A stretch of 8,742 bases of DNA from Saprospiraceae bacterium (GTDB taxonomy: Bacteria; Bacteroidota; Bacteroidia; Bacteroidales; JAIPBB01), in NCBI GenBank assembly GCA_021739805.1, contig JAIPBB010000230.1, positions 1 to 8,742 on the forward strand, written 5' to 3'. Made by a program: the position numbers and the translations under genes. Below, in pieces: positions 1 to 6,900 of the stretch. The stretch's first letter is position 1. Each line of letters begins with the position of its first letter. The notes under the pieces are model-generated. The model ran no database searches, was not told the DNA's origin, and saw only the letters and a list, made by a program, of their open reading frames with translations.

Positions 1-159
1 GGGTATTCCATACTCATCGAGTTTTGAACCAATGAAATCAGCAGTTTTAAACTCTTTTTCCGACAATTCGGGATTAGCTTGAATATGTCGTCTAATTTCA
101 ATATTTTCAGAATGATACTTAGCTGCCAATTCTTTTATTTTGTTTTTAAGATTTTCCAT
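1..159 (-). CDS. M20-family amidohydrolase/metallopeptidase, N-terminal fragment
   Basis: The reading frame opens at an ATG (complement of 157-159) and runs off the left edge without a stop, giving 53 residues. An amphipathic start is followed by RRHIQANPELSEKEFKTADF (residues 23-42), which resembles the RRxxHxxPELSxxExxT block at the N-terminus of M20 amidohydrolases (IAA-amino-acid hydrolase, hippurate hydrolase and N-acyl-amino-acid deacetylase relatives). Family members are usually about 390-440 residues, so only about an eighth is visible. The metal-binding His/Asp/Glu residues lie outside the window, so substrate and activity cannot be judged. No signal peptide is seen, which suggests a cytoplasmic enzyme. 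It starts 30 nt after the stop of the phosphodiesterase gene on the same strand and is probably co-transcribed with it. There is no Shine-Dalgarno sequence, only an AT-rich leader. Family assignment is fairly sure; specificity is unknown. Confidence 0.8.
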   Translation of the reverse strand, partial: MENLKNKIKELAAKYHSENIEIRRHIQANPELSEKEFKTADFIGSKLDEYGIP

Positions 160-189
160 TTATTTAAATGACTATTTGCAAATTTACAA

Positions 190-987
190 TTATTTATTCA
201 TCAACTCCCTTAGCAAAAAAGGTTCATCAGTCATAATTCCATAAACGCCAAGATTAATTGCTTGTTTTAATTCGGGAGTAGAATTAGGTGTAAAAACAAC
301 AACATTAATATTTTCATCTGCAGCAATTTCTTTGTATTTGGAATTCACCTCATAAAACCATGTTAACGCATATTTGTAATCATTTTCAATACTTTGGCTA
401 ATAGCAACTTCAATATCACCATTATCCGAACCTAAGATTAATTCACTATCCATTTCTTTTAAATCTTTAATTATTTCAGGATAATAAGATGTTATTACTA
501 AAATGTCTTTACAATTATTTTTATCGATTATTTCAACTAACTGCAATAATGATTTATACGAGGCATCCTCTTTAATATCGACAAAAACCTGTTTAAAGGA
601 ATTTTTATACTTTTTTAGAAATTCATCAAGGCTTGGAATTGAATACTTTCCATCAATAAGAATTGAATCTAATTCGCTAAAATTATAATCCCAAACATTG
701 CCATTAATGTCAGTCATACGGTCTAAAGTTAAATCATGAAAAACAACAGGTATTTTATCTTTTGTGAATACAATATCAAGTTCAAGATATTCAAAACCAT
801 AATCAAAGGCAGCTTGAAAACTTTCTAATGTATTTTCAGGGTGCTCATCCTGAAGTCCACGATGGACAATAATTTTCGAATCGAAATTATCAGCCTTATC
901 TTTTACACACCCATTAAAAGAAAAAACGATAGCCAATGCCAATGCCAATCGAAAAGTAAATGCCTTTATCAAGACCGAATTTATCAT
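190..987 (-). CDS. Glycerophosphodiester phosphodiesterase family lipoprotein
   Basis: From the ATG at 987 the protein has 265 residues. It has a hydrophobic signal ending in a lipobox-like F-N-G-C (Cys27), so it is probably a membrane-anchored lipoprotein. The GDPD catalytic core is clear: HRG (His42, Arg43), PENT (50-53), ELD (Glu69, Asp71), VVFHD (His84), and the C-terminal GIMTDEP that corresponds to the family's GxxTDxP. These enzymes split glycerophosphodiesters into glycerol-3-phosphate and an alcohol; the substrate here is unknown. The third metal-ligand position, usually Glu in an IEIK motif, reads VDIK (Asp137). An in-frame TTG at 996 would add three residues, but the ATG is preferred. 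The first 74 bp overlap the 3' end of the beta-barrel gene in another frame, so the two genes are likely translationally coupled. The amidohydrolase follows 30 nt downstream. Confidence 0.9.
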   Translation of the reverse strand: MINSVLIKAFTFRLALALAIVFSFNGCVKDKADNFDSKIIVHRGLQDEHPENTLESFQAAFDYGFEYLELDIVFTKDKIPVVFHDLTLDRMTDINGNVWDYNFSELDSILIDGKYSIPSLDEFLKKYKNSFKQVFVDIKEDASYKSLLQLVEIIDKNNCKDILVITSYYPEIIKDLKEMDSELILGSDNGDIEVAISQSIENDYKYALTWFYEVNSKYKEIAADENINVVVFTPNSTPELKQAINLGVYGIMTDEPFLLRELMNK

Positions 988-1438
988 GAATTTCAAAATT
1001 TTGACCGGAGAATTTATAACTTATTCTTTTATTTAAGCTTGCACCGGATTGCAAATATAATCTTTTGCTTAAATTAGTTTTAACACCGGGACCAATTCCA
1101 ACAATATGTTCTGAATAATTAGATATATCTTTATGGTTTTCAAAAGAGTAATAGTAAGATGCATTAAGATAAAACTGGTAGTTTTTTTTAATTAGATAAT
1201 AATTAATACCTGAAGTCAAACTATGAACATCAAAAGCTTTTTTATCAATTTCCGGGACAGAATAACCAAATTTGCATGAGAAATTACTAATTAGAGGAAT
1301 TTCAACATAAAAGCTGCCTGTAATGGGATTAGAGCTTGCAATAAGCCCTAAATTAATCTCTTTATTATTTTCCTGTGAATACGAATAATAAAAAGGCAAT
1401 AGCAACAGCAATAATGCTAAAGTAGTTTTTAGTCTCAT
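914..1438 (-). CDS. Small outer-membrane beta-barrel protein
   Basis: The 174-residue product has an N-terminal signal peptide (MRLK, then a Leu-rich stretch and PFYYSYS-Q, with likely cleavage near residue 21-22). The mature part of about 153 residues is made of alternating polar/aromatic strands, for example YQFYLNASYYYSF (87-99), GIGPGVKTNL (114-123) and YLQSGASLN (128-136). It ends in GYRFFF, with the terminal aromatic residue typical of outer-membrane barrels read by the BAM complex. The size suits a barrel of about eight strands, as in Bacteroidota 'outer membrane beta-barrel' families. I do not recognise a specific family, and no ligand or transport role can be read. It is the first gene of the minus-strand cluster. 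Its last 24 codons plus the stop overlap the signal-peptide region of the phosphodiesterase gene. A -7-like box lies 63 nt upstream. Confidence 0.75.
   Translation of the reverse strand: MRLKTTLALLLLLLPFYYSYSQENNKEINLGLIASSNPITGSFYVEIPLISNFSCKFGYSVPEIDKKAFDVHSLTSGINYYLIKKNYQFYLNASYYYSFENHKDISNYSEHIVGIGPGVKTNLSKRLYLQSGASLNKRISYKFSGQNFEIHDKFGLDKGIYFSIGIGIGYRFFF
932..949. repeat. Hexanucleotide repeat (GCCAAT)3 inside a two-gene overlap
   Basis: Three perfect GCCAAT units on the plus strand lie inside the overlap of the beta-barrel and phosphodiesterase genes. On the coding strand they read as Leu-Ala pairs in the hydrophobic core of the lipoprotein signal and as Ile-Gly pairs in the last beta-strand of the barrel. 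Gain or loss of one unit would keep both frames open. Confidence 0.85.
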
Positions 1439-1501
1439 GGATTTAATTGTGCAAGAATTAAGCTGTAAAGCTATTAATTATTTTTATTATCTGAAATAAT
1501 G

Positions 1502-1509
1502 CAAAAATA
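1502..1509 (-). promoter_or_regulatory. Candidate -7 box for the beta-barrel/phosphodiesterase cluster
   Basis: The minus strand reads TATTTTTG, which fits the Bacteroidota TAnnTTTG -7 consensus, 63 nt before the beta-barrel ATG. No TTTG -33 element is present at the expected 19-bp spacing, so the assignment is tentative. Confidence 0.3.
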
Positions 1510-1629
1510 GCACTAAATTTTATTCTGATGGGCTGGGAAATTTTATTTAGTATTTTATTGTAAAACCCGAATAAATGTGAGTTTAATTTCTTTTATTATT
1601 TAATAACAAAGTTTTTATAAACAGTTAAT

Positions 1630-1713
1630 AATCCTGAAAGGATTAAATATAAATAGCCTTGTACGAAGTGCAGGGACATATAACAATAAACAGAGACTAA
1701 GCCTGAAGGGGTT
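1630..1713 (+). repeat. Half-unit A of element copy 1 (hairpins H1-H3)
   Basis: Three hairpins have GAA loops on the plus strand. H2 (CCTTGTAC-GAA-GTGCAGGG) closes completely only if two T-G pairs are allowed, and H3 has a T-G closing pair. The fold is therefore better as plus-strand RNA than as minus-strand RNA. H1 and H2 are 12 nt apart, and TAGCC leads into H2. Confidence 0.7.
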
Positions 1714-1752
1714 AAATGCCAGATTGTAAATATGTTAATTTTATTTTTCATT

Positions 1753-1840
1753 GAATCCCGTAAGGATTCCTAGATGGAATTTTCACCACTTAACCACAGG
1801 TTTCACCTATGGCTAATCAAATTCAACCACTTTCGTGGTT
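1753..1840 (-). repeat. Half-unit B of element copy 1 (hairpins H6-H4, inverted)
   Basis: Read on the minus strand this half repeats the plan of half-unit A. H6 (AACCAC-GAAA-GTGGTT) is followed by a 12-nt gap ending in TAG, then the H5 core CCATAGGT-GAA-ACCTGTGG (19 nt, GAA loop, one T-G pair), a 24-nt gap, and H4 (GAATCCT-TAC-GGGATTC with a T-G closing pair). H5 extends to an 11-bp stem with a second wobble pair on the minus strand. The wobbles become A-C mismatches on the plus strand. Confidence 0.7.
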
Positions 1841-1897
1841 TTAAATAAATATTGATTTTATCGTAATAAAACAGCTCTCTATTAATGTTCCTTGAAT

Positions 1898-3163
1898 TTA
1901 ATGTAGAACTTCATTCTCAATTTGTGATTTATAAGTTTTACAATAATCACCCTTTGGAGCACCTTCATTTATGTGTATATAAACCAGAAAGCTTATTGTT
2001 AGTATAAGTTGTGCTGCAATTAATATGAGCATTAATTTTTTTCGATTATAAAGCATTTTGGCAATAAAAATATATGAAAATGGAAAAGCTACAATTAGGT
2101 AATGCGGATGAATTGTTAATCCGCTTAAGGACATAAAGATTCCAAGACCAAGAAGAATGGATAATAAATAAAAATCAGTTGAATTAAGTTTTAAACTTAG
2201 CCTGTTTTTAAGTTTTGATGATTTATATAAACTTACACTTCTTCTCACATAATTGATGATTCGTTTTAATACAAAGCCCGCAATTCCAACTAATAATAGA
2301 TGAACAACAGCAATCAAATATGTGGGCTTACCAAATATAAATGGATATTTTATAAATTCCCAAAATTCACTTCTAAGGGAATACATTAAATTCAGACCCA
2401 AAGAATCAATAAACCAATACAAAAAGAAATTAAATTGAAAAATATGCGAAAATGCCAAAGTTGTTGCCTGTTCGCTTTCAAACATCATTCTAAGCCAGGG
2501 AATCATGCTTAAACTGCCAATTATGCTGCCTGCAATCCAATACTGCCATTTGAATTTTTGTTTGTTTTTATAATCGTAAAACAATGAGAAGGCAAATAAA
2601 CCAAAAGCAAAGAAAAACCCACTCATATGAAATTGCCCGAGTAAGGCACCAATGATTCCCCATAAAAAAGCTCCCCATCTTTTATGTCTGTATGAATTTC
2701 CTAAAATCACCAGAAAAGTAAAAAGTGGCAAAACATCCTGTGCCCAAACTTTTCGGGCAAACAAAACTGCCAAGGGGCTAACAGCAGCGAGTGCAATTCC
2801 CCAAAGCCAAATTTCTTTTTGTGAAGAATCAACCCTTTTATAGATGAAAAACAGAAAACCCAAAATTGCTAAAACATTTAGAGTCATTACAATTCTAACC
2901 ATAACAACAGGGTCGCTGGTAATATAACTAAAAATTGCAAAAATCCATAAACTCATTCCCGGGTTAACAATTCCTCCCCCACTTCGCATTCCAACCATTC
3001 TCCAATCACCTGTTTTTACAATTTCCTGAGCCTTTTCAAACATCCATTTTTCATCGGTTTTCCATTCCATATCGGCAGCCCACACAAATCGAAGAATGAT
3101 GCCGATAAGAATAATGATAAAGAATAAATAATTGGATTTAACCCATTTGAATAAGTCTATCAT
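1898..3163 (-). CDS. GT-C (GT39/ArnT-like) polytopic membrane glycosyltransferase
   Basis: The 421-residue product is hydrophobic, with about ten or more predicted membrane helices (first at about 12-30, last at about 376-396). After helix 1 comes WKTDEKW with an Asp-Glu pair (37-38), the place where GT39/ArnT/PMT enzymes carry their acidic catalytic motif. A loop GGGIVNPGMSLW (62-73) and the conserved-looking ARKVWAQDVLP (136-146) follow. HPHYLIVAFPFSY (352-364) resembles the C-terminal RYxxxxxP-type segment of the superfamily. Such enzymes move a sugar from a polyprenyl-phosphate donor to lipid, protein or polysaccharide in the periplasmic leaflet; donor and acceptor here are unknown. The ATG at 3163 immediately precedes the first helix. 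The gene stands alone between the two copies of the hairpin element. Family level is likely; precise function is unassigned. Confidence 0.75.
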   Translation of the reverse strand: MIDLFKWVKSNYLFFIIILIGIILRFVWAADMEWKTDEKWMFEKAQEIVKTGDWRMVGMRSGGGIVNPGMSLWIFAIFSYITSDPVVMVRIVMTLNVLAILGFLFFIYKRVDSSQKEIWLWGIALAAVSPLAVLFARKVWAQDVLPLFTFLVILGNSYRHKRWGAFLWGIIGALLGQFHMSGFFFAFGLFAFSLFYDYKNKQKFKWQYWIAGSIIGSLSMIPWLRMMFESEQATTLAFSHIFQFNFFLYWFIDSLGLNLMYSLRSEFWEFIKYPFIFGKPTYLIAVVHLLLVGIAGFVLKRIINYVRRSVSLYKSSKLKNRLSLKLNSTDFYLLSILLGLGIFMSLSGLTIHPHYLIVAFPFSYIFIAKMLYNRKKLMLILIAAQLILTISFLVYIHINEGAPKGDYCKTYKSQIENEVLH

Positions 3164-3179
3164 AATTTTATTATATCAT

Positions 3180-3225
3180 AAAATGAGTTTGTATCCCCTG
3201 AAATATTAAACTTTAAACTCATTTT
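3180..3225 (-). promoter_or_regulatory. 11-bp hairpin in the leader of the glycosyltransferase gene
   Basis: AAAATGAGTTT (3180-3190) and AAACTCATTTT (3215-3225) are perfect inverted copies around a 24-nt loop, ending 16 nt before the glycosyltransferase ATG. It could be an operator, an RNA structure near the ribosome site, or chance in AT-rich DNA. It has no GC-rich stem with a T-tract that would mark a terminator. Confidence 0.4.
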
Positions 3226-3230
3226 TAATT

Positions 3231-3298
3231 GTTAAATGGCTAAATTATTATATTGTTAAAAAGAAGAGACCAACAATTTAGCAATAAAACAATTTAAC
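3231..3298. repeat. Nested inverted repeat in AT-rich intergenic DNA
   Basis: GTTAAAT (3231-3237) pairs with ATTTAAC (3292-3298), and inside it GCTAAATT (3239-3246) pairs with AATTTAGC (3275-3282). The inner spacing differs between arms (1 nt against 9 nt), so it would form a cruciform with an asymmetric bulge. The rest of 3164-3454 is AT-rich and shows no ORF, RNA gene or clear promoter. Confidence 0.45.
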
Positions 3299-3544
3299 AG
3301 TATTTATCTTCATGGTTTATAAGTAAAATATTGTTTGCAAAAAACAATTCAATACTTTACCAGAATTTAAATCATGCAACAAACTTATAAAATTTTTGAT
3401 TGATAAATCCTAAGTGTGGTGAGAACGGCTAAAAAATATTTTGATATAATGGACAAATTTTATTCAGTTTTCATAGTAAAACAGGATTCAATGCGAATTT
3501 TATTTCTTTTTAGTATTTAATAACAAAATTTACAAAAACTAAAC

Positions 3545-3628
3545 AATCCTGAAAGGATTAAATAAGAATAGCCTTGTACGAAGTGCAAGAAAATAAAACA
3601 ATAAAGAGCACTCAACCCTGAAGGGGTT
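3545..3628 (+). repeat. Half-unit A of element copy 2 (hairpins H1-H3)
   Basis: The plan matches copy 1: three GAA-loop hairpins on the plus strand with gaps of 12 and 23 nt. H1 is identical to copy 1. H2 changes a T-G pair to T-A (A at 3588) but loses its outermost pair (C3572 with A3590). H3 has C at 3616, which restores the pair that is mismatched in copy 1. Confidence 0.7.
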
Positions 3629-3667
3629 AAATTGTTAATTTTAAAAGTGTTAAATTTGATTATTATT

Positions 3668-3755
3668 GAATCCCTTTAGGATTCCATAATAGAATTTCCA
3701 CTTTATAACCACAGGTTTCACCTATAGCTATTCACATTAAACCAATTCGTGGTTT
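3668..3755 (-). repeat. Half-unit B of element copy 2 (hairpins H6-H4, inverted)
   Basis: On the minus strand H5 keeps its GAA loop and 11-bp stem, with one more wobble than copy 1 (A at 3726). H4 keeps GAATCC/GGATTC while its loop bases differ from copy 1. H6 is one base shorter than in copy 1 and retains AAACCA/TGGTTT. The layout otherwise mirrors half-unit A. Confidence 0.65.
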
Positions 3756-3852
3756 TAAATAATTATTAATAGACAAGGATATTTGATGGGTTATTAATAA
3801 TGAAACATTGTTTTTAGATATAATCATCATTCTAAGTTCAAACTAAAAATTT

Positions 3853-3882
3853 CTTGCTGTGCCATTTTTTATCTTATTTTTG
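3853..3882 (+). promoter_or_regulatory. Candidate promoter of the ABC permease
   Basis: CTTG (3853-3856) and TATTTTTG (3875-3882) are 18 bp apart, close to the Bacteroidota TTTG-N19-TAnnTTTG layout. Transcription would start near 3889, giving a leader of about 80 nt before the ATG at 3971. It lies outside the hairpin element. Confidence 0.4.
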
Positions 3883-3970
3883 AGAAAGCAAATTCAGGAA
3901 ATGAAGCTAATTACAACTTCAAACCAAAACTAAAGTGCTAATTAATTAGGAATTAAAGAATAATACAAGA

Positions 3971-6900
3971 ATGTCAATTTACAAATTCATATTAAAAAGT
4001 CTTTGGTTTTTCAGAAAGCAGCATATTGCTGTTTTTCTTGGGACATTGTTTAGCACGGCCGTTCTAACAGGAGCTTTAATAATTGGGGATTCTGTTAAGT
4101 TAAGTTTGAAAAAACTTGTTGATTCACGCTTGGGAGAAATTGAATATGCTCTGTCATCAAATGATAGATTTGTTCGTTCTCAATTAGCCGATGAAATTTC
4201 AGAAGACCTTAATATTTCTACTGCTGCTTGTTTGATTGTTGATGGAATAACAATAAAACCCGAATCAGAAAGCAGATTAAATCGAACTCAGATTTTAGGA
4301 GTCGATAATAGATTCTGGCAATTATCAAATGTTGAAATGCCTGATTTAGGTGAAGATGAAGCAATAATTAGTTCCAATATTTCACAAAAACTAAGTTTAA
4401 AAATCGGTGATGAGATTTTGCTAAGAATTCGAAAAGCAGATGTAATTCCTTTGAATGCACCCTTTGTTTCAGAACGTGAACTTTATATAGCTAGCAGATT
4501 TAAAATAATTGCCATTGCTGATAATAATAGTCTTGGAAGATTTAGTTTAAAAAGCAATCAGCTTGCTCCAAATAATGTTTTCGTTTCAATGGAATTTCTT
4601 GCAAAAAAGCTTTCACTTGAAGGAAAGTCAAATCTGATTTTGGTAGGAAAAGGAAATGATAATCAAAGTTTAGAAATACTAAATGAAAGCATTGAAGCGA
4701 ATTGGAAAATTGCTGACGCAGCTTTAAAAATAAGAGAAGTCAATTCACGATTTGAAGTTTTATCAGAAAGAATTTTCATTGATAAACCAATTACTGATGC
4801 GATAAATAATTTGGATAAATCGCAGGAGCCGATTCTCTCTTATATGGTGAATGCCATAAAAAAAGATAGTTTATCAACTCCATATTCTTTTGTTGCTGCA
4901 GCAACATATCCGATTATTCCAAAAGATTTAAAAGATGATGAAATTATTATCAACCAATGGCTTGCTGAAGATATAAATGCTCAAATTGGAGACTCAATTA
5001 GTTTGGAATATTTTATAATTGGTGCTTTGAGAAAACTGGAAGAAAAATCAAGCAATTTCATAGTTAAAGATATTATTCGAAATCAAAGTGAGTTTATAGA
5101 TTCTACATTAATGCCTGACTTCCCCGGCTTAGCCGATGCCGAAAGTTGTGACGATTGGCAAACAGGAATTCCCGTTGATTTAGAAAAAATCAGAGATAAA
5201 GACGAAAAATATTGGAATGAATTTAAAGGCACTCCAAAAGCTTATATCACTGTTAAAAAAGGAAATGAACTTTGGGAAAATAAATACGGTGCTTTCACTT
5301 CCATAAGATTTAAGAAAAGCAAAACTTCTGTTGAAAATTTTAAAGCAGATATTTTAAAAGAATTAAGCCCAAAAGATTTAAATCTTGAATTTATTTCGGT
5401 TCGAGAATCAGGAGTGAAAGCAGCTTCAAACTCTGTTGATTTTGGTGAATTATTTTTAAGCCTAAGTTTCTTTGTTATTCTTGCAGGATTCCTTCTCACT
5501 GTTTTATTGTACTCTCTAAACATTGAAAGTAGAAATATTGAAAGCGGAATTTTGGCCGGTTTAGGATTCTCAAAAAAGCAAATCATTAAACTAAGAATTT
5601 CTGAAACTTTAATCATTACGGTTTTAGGTGGAATTGCCGGAGCTTTTATCGGAATTCTTTATAATGATGCACTTTTATATGGTTTGAACTCAATTTGGCA
5701 AGGTGCTGTGAGAACAAACACTCTTGAAGTTTTTGTATTACCAAAAACAGTAATAATTGGAGCTTTAAGCGGAATCATAATCGCAATAATCGCAATCTTT
5801 TTTGTCAGTCGGAAAAAGCTAAAACAGCCAATTGCATTATTAATAAAAGATGAAAATATTTCATCAAAGCTTACTTCAAAAAGGAAAAGACTTTTCAGTA
5901 AATTATTTGCTTTCCTTGCACTAACAACTTCAATTTTAATTCTTGTTTATTCATTTGCATCTTCAGTTGACTCAAATGCTTCATTGTTTTTATCATCCGG
6001 AGCTTTGTTTATTATTGGTTTAATCGCTTTGATAAATATCTTTTTATCTTCTGCGAAAAAGAAAAAACACACTTCTCAAAGCATTTTTAAACTTGCATTC
6101 AAAAATGCAGGAAGAAACAGAAATAGAAGCATAGCAACGATAGTTCTGCTTGCTCTTGGAGTCTTTACAATTCTCATTACGGCTTCAAACCGAAAAACAT
6201 TTTATGGTGATGAAAACAGCAGAAGTTCCGGTACAGGTGGCTATTCTTTTTGGGCAGAATCGACTATTCCAATTCTGCATGATTTGAATACCGAAAGAGG
6301 AAAATCAAAGCTTGGACTTTCGGATAAAGAAGAATTTGATGGAGTGAAATTTATGCAATTTCATAAAGCTGACGGAGAAGATGCAAGTTGTTTAAACTTA
6401 AATCAGGTTCAGAATCCACAAATTTTAGGAGTGGATGCAGTTGAGCTTAATCAACGAAAATCATTTTCATTTGCAAAACTTTTAGATGAAGTAAATCAGG
6501 AAAACCCATGGCTTGAGCTAAACAAAAATTATGATGGAGTAATTCCCGCCTTTGCTGACCAAACAGTAATTACATGGGGATTATTAAAAAAAGTTGGGGA
6601 TACTTTATTTTATAAAGATGAATTTGGTGAAGATCTGAAATTACTTTTAGTTGGTGGCTTGGCAAGCTCAGTTTTTCAAGGAAATATCCTAATTTCTGAC
6701 AGCATTTTTCTTAAGCATTTCCCATCAGTGAGTGGTTCTAAGATTATGCTTATTGATGCTCCACAAAAACAAAAAGATAAAGTGAGGGAAACCCTTCAAA
6801 TGTATTTCTTCGATTATGGAATTGAAATTACACCAACTGAAATTCGATTAGCTGAATTTTATTCTATCACAAACACTTACTTAATGGTTTTTATGATGCT

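Larger units (their letters stand above)
1538..1852. repeat. Six-hairpin intergenic element, copy 1
   Basis: This element fills most of the 459-bp gap between the beta-barrel gene and the glycosyltransferase gene; no ORF is seen in it. It matches 3455-3768 in the same orientation. Hairpins: H1 1630-1644 (AATCCT-GAA-AGGATT), H2 1657-1675 (8 bp, GAA loop), H3 1699-1713 (one G-G mismatch), H4 1753-1769 (GAATCC/GGATTC), H5 1791-1815 (core 1794-1812), H6 1825-1840 (AACCAC-TTTC-GTGGTT). Gaps between them are 12, 23, 39, 24 (to the H5 core) and 12 nt. The roughly 90 bp before H1 are AT-rich and also shared with copy 2 but show no firm hairpin. The element lies just past the stop of the leftward glycosyltransferase gene, so its minus strand may be transcribed as that gene's 3' end. 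No target-site duplication or transposase was seen. Confidence 0.9.
3455..3768. repeat. Six-hairpin intergenic element, copy 2
   Basis: This is the second copy of the element at 1538-1852, in the same orientation, within the 807-bp gap between divergent genes. Hairpins: H1 3545-3559, H2 3572-3590, H3 3614-3628 (AACCC/GGGTT intact), H4 3668-3684, H5 3706-3730, H6 3739-3755 (about 6 bp around ATTCG). H1 to H5 are all offset by exactly 1915 bp from copy 1. Over 210 aligned bases a hand count gives about 164 matches with no gap. H1-H5 match at about 85 of 91 bases, the spacers at about 74 of 113. The region 3769-3852 after it is AT-rich with nothing recognised. Confidence 0.9.

Noticed and set aside
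914..996. Frameshift joining the beta-barrel and phosphodiesterase genes into one broken gene
   Set aside because: Each protein has a complete, family-typical end (barrel terminus; signal peptide with lipobox), so they are two overlapping genes.
987..996. TTG start for the phosphodiesterase at 996
   Set aside because: It is possible, but the ATG at 987 gives a complete lipoprotein signal and neither start has a distinctive ribosome site; the ATG was preferred.
1630..1840. CRISPR-like array of short repeats
   Set aside because: The hairpins differ from one another in sequence and size, the gaps are unequal, and the same 'spacers' recur in copy 2. There are no identical direct repeats with unique spacers, and no cas gene.
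3380..3387. TAAGTTTG on the minus strand as a -7 box for the glycosyltransferase
   Set aside because: It fits TAnnTTTG, but it is 216 nt from the ATG and has no -33 element at the expected place, so chance is likely in AT-rich DNA.
1538..3768. Composite transposon bounded by two insertion sequences
   Set aside because: The flanking elements are about 315 bp without any ORF or transposase, and no target duplication or clear terminal inverted ends were found.
5242..5616. Antisense 124-codon ORF inside the permease gene
   Set aside because: It is the reverse-strand shadow of the FtsX-encoding region; the plus-strand protein has clear domain content.
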